64,000 nucleotides of DNA, from the NCBI GenBank assembly GCA_007694905.1, contig REEU01000123.1, positions 1-64,000 on the forward strand. The letters are read 5' to 3'. Source of the stretch: Gammaproteobacteria bacterium. Lineage in GTDB: Bacteria; Pseudomonadota; Gammaproteobacteria; Pseudomonadales; Azotimanducaceae. This document shows, in pieces, positions 1 through 7,690 of the stretch; the first letter of the stretch is position 1; the number at the start of each line of letters is the position of its first letter. The position numbers were made by a program, and so were the translations under genes. The notes beneath the pieces are model-generated. The model did not search any database. It was not told where the DNA came from and saw nothing but the letters and a program-made list of their open reading frames with translations.

Positions 1-2
1 AT

Positions 3-3000
3 CAGCCCAAGGGCAAGGACTTCGAGAGCGCTCTGTCAGTCAGGGTCGTCGCACGCTTTCGCAACGAAGCAGGAGACAACCTCGGTGAAGCCGAGATCGA
101 TGGATCGCTGGTCCTGCCAGGCATTGAGGGTAACGACACCGGCCCCGGCGTCGCGCTCGAACTCGAGCCCTTCCAAATCGTACCGTTGACCCTCAGCGCC
201 GACGTTCCTGAGGGTGCGACAGAGATCCGTTTGCGCATTTCGGGCCGGGATCGTACCGACGGCGGCGGCCAGCCCGACGGCCCTCGCTTCCTGTTCTTCG
301 ATCGCGTCGAAGTCAAGGACTCTAGCGGTGATGACATCGCTGTCGCCAACGCCGATTTCAGCGACACCGGCGAACTGTCCAGGGAAGACTTCTTCTCCGT
401 CCAGGTGCCGTACCCCGACGACGACCAGGGCCCGATCGGCTGGCACATCACGGACATGGAAAACGATCAGTACGCTGATCCGGTGCCCGGTGGCGTGCTG
501 AATCCCAGCGTCGATCTGCCTGAAGGCATGCAATTCGACGCCCACAGTGGCGATCGCGTCTGGCGGTGGCAGGCGCTCGGGCCGGACTTCGGCGACGACA
601 ATCTCGATCAGTGTTTCGCCATCGATGCCAGCGGCAACACCGACTTCAACTTCGTTGTCTGGGCGCGGACTGCCGAGGACTTCGAGGATGCCGAGGTGGT
701 GCGCCTCGGCGTGCAGTTCTTCGCGGATCTCGACGACTGCCTCGTCCATGGCGACAACGAGTTCGACTTCCAGACCGACTTTGCGTTGCCGGAGGTCGAC
801 GACTGGCTGCCTCTGTTCACGGAGATCGCCACGCCTTCAGGCGGTGACACCGTGGTGCGCATCAGCCTCCGGGCCCGTGACCCCGCGGAAGCCACTGGCG
901 CAGCCATCTACTTCGACACGGTGATGCCCTGGAGTCTGCAGCAGCCCATCTTGACATTCGATGGTCAAGGTGAGGTTGCAGATGGGGACATGGTCACGGT
1001 CGAGGTTCCCGGCGCACCGTCGGGCGGTGTGGCGGCCCACTTCACGGTGGACGGCTCCATGCCGACCACGGCGAGCCCCTCAGTTACGCCAGGCGGCATG
1101 ATTAACCTGCAGCAAGAAGACGCCGACAGCGAAGGAAATCTCACCCTGACGGTCGCTGCCTTCAAGGACGGCTGGAACACCTCCTCGATCGCGACGGCGA
1201 CCTTCACCTTCGAGGAAGCGGCAACTGACCCGGGCGACGATCCGGGCAATGGCGATGAGCCAGTGACTGTGGCCGCACCCGAGTTCGATCCGGCACCGGG
1301 CAGTTTCGAGGCGCCAGTGACGGTCACCCTGACATCTGCCAGCGAGGGTGCCAACATCTTCTATACGCTCGACGGCAGCACACCGACAACGGATTCAGAG
1401 TCCGTGGATGATGGCGGCACGGTGACCATCGACGAGACCGCCACGCTCAGGGCCATCGCCGTGATCGATGACGATGCCTCCGCCGCGACCACGGGTGAGT
1501 ACACGATCACCATCGCCGAAGAGGAACCGGCCATTGCGGCGCCCGAGTTGTCGCCACCCGGCGGCACCTTCGTGGGATCGGTGACCGTCACGCTGTCTTC
1601 CGACACTGAGGACGCCATCATCCGCTTCACCACCGACGGCAGCGACCCCACCGGTGATTCAGACAGCGTCGAAAATAGTGGCATGCTCACGTTCGAAGAG
1701 GACACGGAGCTGCGGGCCGCCGCAGAAGTCGACGGTGAATTGTCGGCCATTACGACGGGCAGCTACGAGATCCAGGAAGGTGTTGCCGACGACACCCTGG
1801 CCAACGGCAGCTTCGGGGAGCTCAATCCACGCGCGCAAACGGTCAGTTATCCCCAGCGTGGCGGCCCGCCGGGATGGCGCCTCGTCGTCGAAGCCCGGGG
1901 CGAGAACGACGGCGGTACGGTTGAGACCGACGACGCCTTCGCCGGCGAAGCATCCTTCAGCTTCAACCAGCTCAGCGAGGGCTTCAGCGACAACAAGCTC
2001 GAGCAGTGCGTCCCCATCGACGCCAGCCGCCGTGTGGACATCTCCTACCGGGTGCGGGCGGATACGCCTGATGATGATGCCTCCGGCCTGCGGGTGCGGA
2101 TCAATCCGAATTTCTTCGAGAGCTTTGAAGACTGCATCACCGCCGTCGCCCAGGACTCAGGAGGGAGCCGCCTCAGCGACGGTCGCAATAATGATGACGT
2201 CGACTTCGATCTCGGCTCACGCGGCAACGAATGGATTCTGCGCAGCCCTGCTGAGGATTCTGATCTGCGGTACGAGGTCGCGGATCTACCCGAAGGGACG
2301 ACTTGGATGCGGATGTCCGTACGCAACCGTGACCGCAGCGGAATCGACCCGGCTCCGAGGATGCGGATGGATGACATTCGCGTCATCCAGGGCACCTCGA
2401 CCGTCAATCTGCTGGTGAACGGAAGCTTCGAGCAGATCGAGCTGCGGGATCGGGACTTCCTCTCCGGCGGCAGCGGCTGGTTCGTGGACCGGAATGACGA
2501 CGACAGTCGTCGCGCTGCAGCCGGGCCGGTGGACTTCGCTCTGGTGGGCAGCAATGTCTTCTTCTTCGAAGACTTAAGCGAGGACTTCGGCGACAGCCGG
2601 CTCGATCAGTGCGTGGCGCTGGATGGCGAGACGCTGCAGCCGGCCGCATTCGTGCGCACTGGTGAACCGGACGCTGACCTGTCACTGCGCATCAACGCGG
2701 ACTTCTACGCCAGCGCGGACTGTGAAGGTGATGCGGACAGCGACCTGCGCATCCGTGAGGACTTCGACCTCGACATCGCCGCCAACGAATGGGTGAACTT
2801 CGCTACGGACGAATCGCGTTCTGCGGACGATTACGGCGACACCCAATCGGTGTTGCTGAGCTTGCGCATGCGCGACCGTTCCGGCTTGGCAGCAGCATCC
2901 TCAACTTCAGGCAACGGTATGCCGCGCCTGGGTGCGTCCGACCTATCGGCGCTGCAGAACGGCAATGGCGGTGGCGGCTCCCTGTCCCGCCGGGTGTTCA

Positions 3001-3230
3001 TCGACTCGGTGTCGCTGGTCTCCGGAGCAGCTGTTCCGGAACCCGATCCTACGCCGGACCCGGATGAACCGCCTGTGGACGTTGATCCGGATCCCACCCC
3101 GGATCCAGGACCGCTGCGCAGCAGCGGCTGCAGCGCCAGCGGGCAACCGGGGCCATTCGATCCCACTCTGTGGGTCCTGGCCCTCGTCGCAGGCCTGGCA
3201 CTGTTCCGGCGCCGACGTCCGAAAGTCTGA
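3..3230 (+). CDS. Large secreted modular protein, 5' truncated, with three chitobiase-C-like domains and C-terminal sorting tail
   Basis: The reading frame is open to the left edge, so the start lies outside; 1075 residues are visible. I recognise no enzyme domain. A roughly 200-residue module occurs three times (about nt 330-930, 1795-2395, 2405-3030). Each copy has an N-G-S-F or N-A-D-F opening, a G-W, then 'LDQC' or 'LEQC' followed by I-D or L-D, and a later aromatic stretch near 'DC', so a cysteine pair is conserved. Between copies one and two lie three beta-rich repeats (about nt 945-1215, 1270-1510, 1530-1775) with the 'TLDGSTPTTDS' pattern of chitobiase/beta-hexosaminidase C-terminal domains. 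The end has a D/P/T-rich linker, 'SSGCSASG', 'FDPTL', a hydrophobic helix and 'RRRR'. This tripartite tail resembles MYXO/JDVT-CTERM-type sorting signals. It is very acidic and presumably extracellular. The function is unknown. Confidence 0.85.
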   Translation, partial: QPKGKDFESALSVRVVARFRNEAGDNLGEAEIDGSLVLPGIEGNDTGPGVALELEPFQIVPLTLSADVPEGATEIRLRISGRDRTDGGGQPDGPRFLFFDRVEVKDSSGDDIAVANADFSDTGELSREDFFSVQVPYPDDDQGPIGWHITDMENDQYADPVPGGVLNPSVDLPEGMQFDAHSGDRVWRWQALGPDFGDDNLDQCFAIDASGNTDFNFVVWARTAEDFEDAEVVRLGVQFFADLDDCLVHGDNEFDFQTDFALPEVDDWLPLFTEIATPSGGDTVVRISLRARDPAEATGAAIYFDTVMPWSLQQPILTFDGQGEVADGDMVTVEVPGAPSGGVAAHFTVDGSMPTTASPSVTPGGMINLQQEDADSEGNLTLTVAAFKDGWNTSSIATATFTFEEAATDPGDDPGNGDEPVTVAAPEFDPAPGSFEAPVTVTLTSASEGANIFYTLDGSTPTTDSESVDDGGTVTIDETATLRAIAVIDDDASAATTGEYTITIAEEEPAIAAPELSPPGGTFVGSVTVTLSSDTEDAIIRFTTDGSDPTGDSDSVENSGMLTFEEDTELRAAAEVDGELSAITTGSYEIQEGVADDTLANGSFGELNPRAQTVSYPQRGGPPGWRLVVEARGENDGGTVETDDAFAGEASFSFNQLSEGFSDNKLEQCVPIDASRRVDISYRVRADTPDDDASGLRVRINPNFFESFEDCITAVAQDSGGSRLSDGRNNDDVDFDLGSRGNEWILRSPAEDSDLRYEVADLPEGTTWMRMSVRNRDRSGIDPAPRMRMDDIRVIQGTSTVNLLVNGSFEQIELRDRDFLSGGSGWFVDRNDDDSRRAAAGPVDFALVGSNVFFFEDLSEDFGDSRLDQCVALDGETLQPAAFVRTGEPDADLSLRINADFYASADCEGDADSDLRIREDFDLDIAANEWVNFATDESRSADDYGDTQSVLLSLRMRDRSGLAAASSTSGNGMPRLGASDLSALQNGNGGGGSLSRRVFIDSVSLVSGAAVPEPDPTPDPDEPPVDVDPDPTPDPGPLRSSGCSASGQPGPFDPTLWVLALVAGLALFRRRRPKV

Positions 3231-3237
3231 CGGACAC

Positions 3238-3269
3238 GGTACTCCGGCTGCGCCTGCGGCCGGAGTACC
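3238..3269 (+). terminator. Hairpin terminator after the modular surface protein
   Basis: Perfect 11-bp inverted repeat (GGTACTCCGGC at 3238-3248, its complement at 3259-3269) with a 10-nt loop, starting 8 nt after the stop codon. No clear T-tract follows, so intrinsic termination is inferred from position and stem strength. Confidence 0.6.
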
Positions 3270-3345
3270 TGCTTCACTTCAGCAGATCGAGACTCTCGGT
3301 TGAGAGCACGCTAGGCTACGTTCGAATCCACAACCTGGAGCGAAT

Positions 3346-3813
3346 GTGACGGCGCATCCCTACTGCCTGGCCATTGCCGTCAACGCGACGGCGCTGACGC
3401 GACTGCTCAAAGAGGGCGACGTCGGAGGCTACCGCGATACCCATCCCTGGTATGTCGCCACCGATATTCTGGCTGCCGCCCGGGCGCAGGATACGCATCT
3501 CTATGTGCTGCTGGCCGCAGGTTCGCCGCTGCGCCTGTCCCATTGGGCCGAGATCGAAGATATCGAAGTCCACAGCATCGCCTCCACTCGCGAGACGCGT
3601 ATCCGCATGGGCCGCACGGGAACGGTCACTCCGCTGTTCGAGGAACTCGAATCGGTGACGTTGGCGCCATCAGAGTGGCAACTGGAACGGGAACGGCGGG
3701 AAGGACTGCGCGTGCGGCGCATCCACCTGGAGCCCCACTGGTTGCGACCGTACGCCATCTGCGAAACGCCGGCGTTTCTCGCAGCGCTGCACTCCACGAC
3801 GCCACCGTCCTGA
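3346..3813 (+). CDS. Hypothetical protein, 155 aa
   Basis: I do not recognise the family. The GTG start is preceded by GGAG at 3337-3340. The protein is soluble, with no signal peptide or membrane helix. It opens with 'YCLAIAVNATALTRLL', has a central 'HLYVLLAAGSPLRLSHWAEI' stretch that could be a beta-alpha unit, and a basic, Arg/Glu-rich C-terminal third ('RERREGLRVRRIHLEPHW'). It stands alone between the surface protein (same strand) and the convergent wax-ester synthase gene. Codon use looks like its neighbours. The clean ribosome-binding site and length support a real gene. Confidence 0.7.
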   Translation: MTAHPYCLAIAVNATALTRLLKEGDVGGYRDTHPWYVATDILAAARAQDTHLYVLLAAGSPLRLSHWAEIEDIEVHSIASTRETRIRMGRTGTVTPLFEELESVTLAPSEWQLERERREGLRVRRIHLEPHWLRPYAICETPAFLAALHSTTPPS

Positions 3814-3820
3814 GGGACGG
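3805..3820. terminator. Possible bidirectional terminator between convergent genes
   Basis: CCGTCC-TGAG-GGACGG hairpin spanning the stop codon of the 155-aa gene, 27 nt from the end of the convergent wax-ester synthase gene. The stem is only 6 bp, so this is tentative. Confidence 0.35.
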
Positions 3821-3846
3821 CGCCGGCAGCAGTCAGGCCGACTCAC

Positions 3847-5313
3847 TCACGCGGCGCGGATGGAGGCCACTTCGGTTGGCGCCGAAGGATCCGGCTCGAG
3901 GGCAGGCACCGGGTCGACGCCGGCAGCACGTTGCAGCTCCGCCCAGGCATCGTACATCGCATCACGCAACAGATTCGCATCCGGGAGGGCATCGAGACAG
4001 GCTGTGATGCTGAAGTCCATTCGATCCTGGTAGGACTGCAAGGTGATGTTCAACGCCGTACCATGCGCTGGAATCGACACCGGGTAGTGGGTGAGCATGC
4101 GCGCCCGATTCAGGAACACCGGTCGCCGCGGACCGGGTACGTTCGAGATCACGACGTTCAACGGCATCGGCAGGAAATCACCCAGCCGCAGGCGGTCAGC
4201 AACTGACATAACGTTCTGGAAGGCCGTCGGCAAACCCGGCAGGGACAGGTTGTCGAAACCGCCGGCCGCCGCAAGCTCTGCGACCACGGCCTTCCCCACG
4301 TTTGCCGAATCCCGGATAGCGAGCATCCGCGTAACGGGATCGACGATATGGGTCTCCAGCGAGGTCAGCAGCATGCTGACCTGATTGCTCATGCTCTTGT
4401 CCTCGGCAACCCGCTGCGACACTGGGGCGCCGGCGATCAATGGCCGTGACGGCAACTCACCACGCTCGTCGAGATGGCGCGCCAGCGCGCCGGCACAGAC
4501 CGCCATGAAGACGTCGTTGGCCTTGCAGCCATGGGGTTTACCGACAGCTTTCAAGCCAGATAAGGGCAGACTCCCGAATGCGAAGCTGCGATACGGGCCC
4601 ACAGCAACGTTGAAACGGGTTTTCGGCGCGCGCTGGCCGAGGGCGCCGAGACCCGCCTCGTCACGATTAAGCGCTCGCCGGCCAAGACTCCATGCCGTGC
4701 GGGCGAGACTCGGCAGACTGCGCGCCGTGCGCACCGGCTGCGTCGACGCATTCAAGGTCGCGTCCCAAAGCAGCGACAGCATCCCCGGCGCGGTCTCGGC
4801 CTCGAGCATCGTCGGGGCGGGAATCGCGGGAATCTCCGGTGCGTCCGAGAACAGGATGTCGATGATCGCCTGGCCCGCCATGCCGTCGATGCAGGCGTGG
4901 TGGTACTTGGTGTACCAGGCCACATGGCCGGACTCGAGGCCCTCGATCAGCCAGTACTGCCAGAGCGGCCGACTCCGGTCCAGAGGGGTTTCGTGGAGTC
5001 GGGCTACGGTCTGTTCGAGCTGGCTCTGGGTTCCCGGTCCAGGCACCCGTGTCCGCTGCACGTGATAGTCGATATCGAAACGATCATCCTGCACCCAGAC
5101 CGGATGATCCATGCCGAACGGCGTCGCCTGCAGGCGCTTGGTCATGAACGGGATCAGGTGCACGCGGGCGTCGATGTACGCCTTGAGGTCGTCGAAGAAG
5201 CCGTCTTCGCGTCCCGGCGGCAGTTCGAAGTGCTGCACCGCCGCAATGTTCATGGGCGTATTCGGCGTCTCGGCGTAGAGGAAGGATGCGTCGAGTATCT
5301 TCAGCTTGTCCAT
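3847..5313 (-). CDS. Wax ester synthase/diacylglycerol acyltransferase (WS/DGAT family)
   Basis: 488 residues, the usual size for bacterial WS/DGAT enzymes, which move an acyl group from acyl-CoA to a fatty alcohol or diacylglycerol and so make storage wax esters or triacylglycerol at the inner membrane. The condensing-enzyme signature HHxxxDG is seen as 'HHACIDG' at residues 138-144. The N-terminus 'MDKLKILDASFLYAETPNTP' and the late 'NVVISNVPGPRRPVFL' segment are typical of the family. The reading frame is open about 115 codons further upstream, but the ATG at 5313 has GGGAG 9-13 nt ahead and starts the conserved N-terminus. csrA lies 151 nt upstream on the same strand, and the leader contains a small hairpin. 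Which of the two products dominates cannot be told from sequence. Confidence 0.93.
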   Translation of the reverse strand: MDKLKILDASFLYAETPNTPMNIAAVQHFELPPGREDGFFDDLKAYIDARVHLIPFMTKRLQATPFGMDHPVWVQDDRFDIDYHVQRTRVPGPGTQSQLEQTVARLHETPLDRSRPLWQYWLIEGLESGHVAWYTKYHHACIDGMAGQAIIDILFSDAPEIPAIPAPTMLEAETAPGMLSLLWDATLNASTQPVRTARSLPSLARTAWSLGRRALNRDEAGLGALGQRAPKTRFNVAVGPYRSFAFGSLPLSGLKAVGKPHGCKANDVFMAVCAGALARHLDERGELPSRPLIAGAPVSQRVAEDKSMSNQVSMLLTSLETHIVDPVTRMLAIRDSANVGKAVVAELAAAGGFDNLSLPGLPTAFQNVMSVADRLRLGDFLPMPLNVVISNVPGPRRPVFLNRARMLTHYPVSIPAHGTALNITLQSYQDRMDFSITACLDALPDANLLRDAMYDAWAELQRAAGVDPVPALEPDPSAPTEVASIRAA

Positions 5314-5344
5314 GTCTGTTGGAGCTCCCGTTGGGATTCGACCG

Positions 5345-5365
5345 TGGTTCCATGTGGTGGAACCA
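5345..5365 (-). promoter_or_regulatory. Hairpin in the leader of the WS/DGAT gene
   Basis: TGGTTCC and GGAACCA, 7 nt apart, form a perfect 7-bp stem 32 nt before the WS/DGAT start. GGA triplets lie in the stem and at the ribosome-binding site. csrA is the gene just upstream, so CsrA control of this leader is possible but only inferred. Confidence 0.35.
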
Positions 5366-5464
5366 GCGTCGCACGGGAGCATGTCACGATGACGAATGGA
5401 CCTCCCATGCGGTGGCAACGGGAGAGATGCACGAACCCTGCCAAAACCGGTCAACCGACAGCGA

Positions 5465-5701
5465 TCAGGAGTGCGCCCCGGCCGGAGCAGTAGTTGCATC
5501 GCGGGAACGCTCGGATCCCGGGGCTGACCCGGACTCCTCCTGCTCCTGCAGGCGAACCCAGACTTCGTGCCGATGGATCTGCGTCTCGGACGGGGCTTCG
5601 ATGCCCAGATGAACCTGATTGCCGCGAATTCGCAGCACCTTGATCTCGACGTTCCCATCGATCATGACGGACTCGCCTGCCCTGCGGGTCAAAACCAGCA
5701 T
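5465..5701 (-). CDS. csrA: CsrA-family carbon storage regulator with extended C-terminal tail
   Basis: 78 residues. CsrA is a small dimeric RNA-binding protein that blocks or stabilises mRNAs at GGA motifs. The start 'MLVLTRRAGESVMID' keeps Leu4 and Arg6, and 'IHRHEVW' keeps the RNA-contacting Arg of the usual V-H-R-E-E segment. The core is divergent ('NVEIKVLRIRGNQVHLGIEA'), and a tail of about 20 Ser/Ala/Arg-rich residues follows the usual end. The ATG has a strong GGAGG 7 nt ahead; an ORF extension upstream of it lacks such a site. The gene is not next to alaS, the common location of the housekeeping copy, so this may be a second CsrA/RsmA paralogue. It is followed by the WS/DGAT gene on the same strand. 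Confidence 0.9.
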   Translation of the reverse strand: MLVLTRRAGESVMIDGNVEIKVLRIRGNQVHLGIEAPSETQIHRHEVWVRLQEQEESGSAPGSERSRDATTAPAGAHS

Positions 5702-6006
5702 CGCTGTGCCTCCGTTCAAAATCCCTGTTGCCGGCCACGGCACGTTTGACGTAACGGATGCTAGGTCATCGCTGGGAGCAAGGCTGTCAGAACGTTGTAA
5801 GCATGATGTAAGCATTTATTCATAAATGACTTTCCCGAATCGGTGCAATCGATACGGCTGCCAGACGGGCGCGCACCATTTCAGCGCATCGCTGGCCTGC
5901 CCTGCGCTTGAATCAAAGTCGGACCGTTTGCATACTTCCGGCGGCCCGACCACAGCAATCGTTGCTGCAGTCTCGGCGCCCGCCCGAATCCGCATGCGAT
6001 TCCATC
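5702..6006. other. Divergent intergenic region between csrA and the ABC transporter operon
   Basis: 305 bases without a credible gene. It must hold the promoters of csrA (leftward) and of the ABC operon (rightward). It contains a notably AT-rich island at about 5790-5830 with the repeats listed separately. The remainder is GC-rich and shows no hairpin I would defend. Confidence 0.6.
5797..5828. promoter_or_regulatory. Direct plus inverted repeat in the csrA/ABC intergenic region
   Basis: GTAAGCAT occurs twice 11 nt apart (5797-5804, 5808-5815), about one helical turn. The second copy runs into a perfect inverted repeat CATTTAT-TC-ATAAATG (5813-5828). The cluster sits in the only AT-rich island between two divergent transcription units. 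It is a candidate operator or promoter element; the binding protein is unknown. Confidence 0.4.
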
Positions 6007-6951
6007 ATGATCGAGGTCGACCATCTCAGCCGCCACTTCGGACCCGTGACTGCGGTGGACGACCTGAGTTTCAACGTCGGGGCCGGCGAAATTCTCGGCT
6101 TTCTCGGCCCGAACGGTGCGGGCAAGACCACCACCATGAAGGTCATCGCCGGGTTTCTCGCCCCAAGTTCAGGTGGCGTCCGCATCGGCAAGCACGACGT
6201 CAGCCGATCTCCGCTCGCAGTCAAGCGCCTGCTTGGCTATCTGCCGGAAGGCGCGCCGGCGTGGCCGGACATGACGCCGTTCGGGCTGCTGCGATTCGCG
6301 GCCCGTGTCCGCGGGATGCCTGTATCCCTGCGCGATGCCCGCATGCAGCAGCTGATCACGCAGCTGGCACTCGAGGAAGTGTTGCTGCGCCCGATGGAGT
6401 CGCTGTCGAAGGGCTTCCGGCGCCGTGTAGGTTTGTCGCTTGCGCTGCTGCACGATCCAGCAGTCCTGATTCTCGATGAACCCACCGACGGACTCGACCC
6501 GAACCAGAAGCAGCAGGTACGAGATCTGATCACTTCCCTGTCCCGAGACAAGATCGTGATCGTGTCCACCCACATCCTCGAGGAGGTCGAGGCGGTCTGC
6601 ACCCGTGCCGTGATCATTCGCCGGGGACGTCTCGTGGCTGACGCCACGCCTGATGCGCTCGCTGCGCGATCACGTTGGCATGGCGCCATTGCCCTGCGGT
6701 TGGACAGACCTGTGCAGGCGGACGTTTTCGCCGGCATCGAAGGGGTCGACGACCTGCGTTCGGAGGATCGCAACGGACAAGACTGGACGCTATTCGTGAC
6801 GCGGGACGCCGTCGGCGGCCCTGTCATCGACCGGGTTCGAGAACGTCTCGATGCCATCGGCGCACCCATCCGGGAGTTCTGGCTGCACCGGGGTCGACTC
6901 GACGAGGTGTTTCGCGAGCTCACCCTCGGGCCGCCGGCGGAGAGCGCCTGA
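6007..6951 (+). CDS. ABC transporter ATP-binding protein, GldA-like
   Basis: 314 residues. Walker A 'GPNGAGKT' is at residues 34-41, the ABC signature region reads 'SLSKGFRRRVGLSLALLHDP', Walker B is 'AVLILDEPTDGLDPN', and the switch histidine is in 'IVIVSTHILEEVEAVC'. The C-terminal 80 residues are the variable extension typical of ABC-2-type export ATPases. The frame is open upstream, but the family N-terminus begins with 'MIEVDHLSRHFG' at the ATG chosen here. It abuts the permease gene (TGA directly followed by GTG), and a GldG-like gene follows. This ATPase/permease/GldG order matches the gliding-associated Gld-type exporter clusters, which are also common in non-gliding proteobacteria; the substrate is unknown. 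Confidence 0.9.
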   Translation: MIEVDHLSRHFGPVTAVDDLSFNVGAGEILGFLGPNGAGKTTTMKVIAGFLAPSSGGVRIGKHDVSRSPLAVKRLLGYLPEGAPAWPDMTPFGLLRFAARVRGMPVSLRDARMQQLITQLALEEVLLRPMESLSKGFRRRVGLSLALLHDPAVLILDEPTDGLDPNQKQQVRDLITSLSRDKIVIVSTHILEEVEAVCTRAVIIRRGRLVADATPDALAARSRWHGAIALRLDRPVQADVFAGIEGVDDLRSEDRNGQDWTLFVTRDAVGGPVIDRVRERLDAIGAPIREFWLHRGRLDEVFRELTLGPPAESA

Positions 6952-7686
6952 GTGCGCGCCACGATCGCCATCATGCTGCGGGAACTCGGCAGCTACTTCG
7001 CGACTCCGCTGGCCTACGTTTTCATCGTCATCTTTCTCGTCCTGAACGGCGTTTTCACGTTCCAGCTCGGAGGCTTCTACGAACGCGGGCAGGCCGATCT
7101 CACGCCGTTCTTCGGGTTTCATCCCTGGCTGTATCTGTTCCTGGTGTCCGCCATCGCCATGCGCCTGTGGGCGGAGGACCGACGCAGTGGAACCCTGGAG
7201 CTGCTGCTGACATTGCCGGTCCGGCTGCGGGAAGCGGTGCTCGGAAAGTTCCTCGCCGCCTGGATCGTGGTGGGCACAGCCCTCCTGCTGACTTTCCCGA
7301 TCTGGTTGACGGTCAGCTTCCTCGGGCAACCGGATCATGGGGTCATTCTGGCGAGCTACCTGGGAAGCTGGCTCATGGCCGGCGCCTATCTGGCCATCGG
7401 CTCCTGCATGTCGGCGGCAAGCACCAATCAGGTCATTGCCTTCATCCTGACGGCTGCCGTCGGCTTTCTGTTCACGATCGCGGGCTTTCCCATGGTGCTC
7501 GACACGGCCCAGGGCTGGCTGCCACCCATGCTGCTGGAGGCGATCGCGGCGATGAGCATCCTCACCCACTTCCAGGGCATCGCCAGGGGTGTGCTCGACC
7601 TGCGCGACCTGCTCTATTTCCTGGTCATGATCGGTGGCTGGCTCATCGCAACCGCTATCGTCATCGACCTGCGTAAGGCCGGGTGA
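6952..7686 (+). CDS. ABC-2 type permease, GldF-like
   Basis: 244 residues with about six predicted membrane helices. It starts 'MRATIAIMLRELGSYFATPL', the usual opening of ABC-2/GldF permeases, with the conserved 'RSGTLELLLTLPV' loop after the second helix. The GTG start immediately follows the ATPase stop codon, so translation is probably coupled. It should form the membrane channel of the exporter with the upstream ATPase and the downstream GldG-like periplasmic component. Confidence 0.9.
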   Translation: MRATIAIMLRELGSYFATPLAYVFIVIFLVLNGVFTFQLGGFYERGQADLTPFFGFHPWLYLFLVSAIAMRLWAEDRRSGTLELLLTLPVRLREAVLGKFLAAWIVVGTALLLTFPIWLTVSFLGQPDHGVILASYLGSWLMAGAYLAIGSCMSAASTNQVIAFILTAAVGFLFTIAGFPMVLDTAQGWLPPMLLEAIAAMSILTHFQGIARGVLDLRDLLYFLVMIGGWLIATAIVIDLRKAG

Positions 7687-7690
7687 GCGG

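Noticed and set aside
3310-3345. GTTCGAATCC-like string resembling a tRNA T-loop
   Set aside because: The flanking five bases do not pair, and no acceptor, D or anticodon arm is present upstream.
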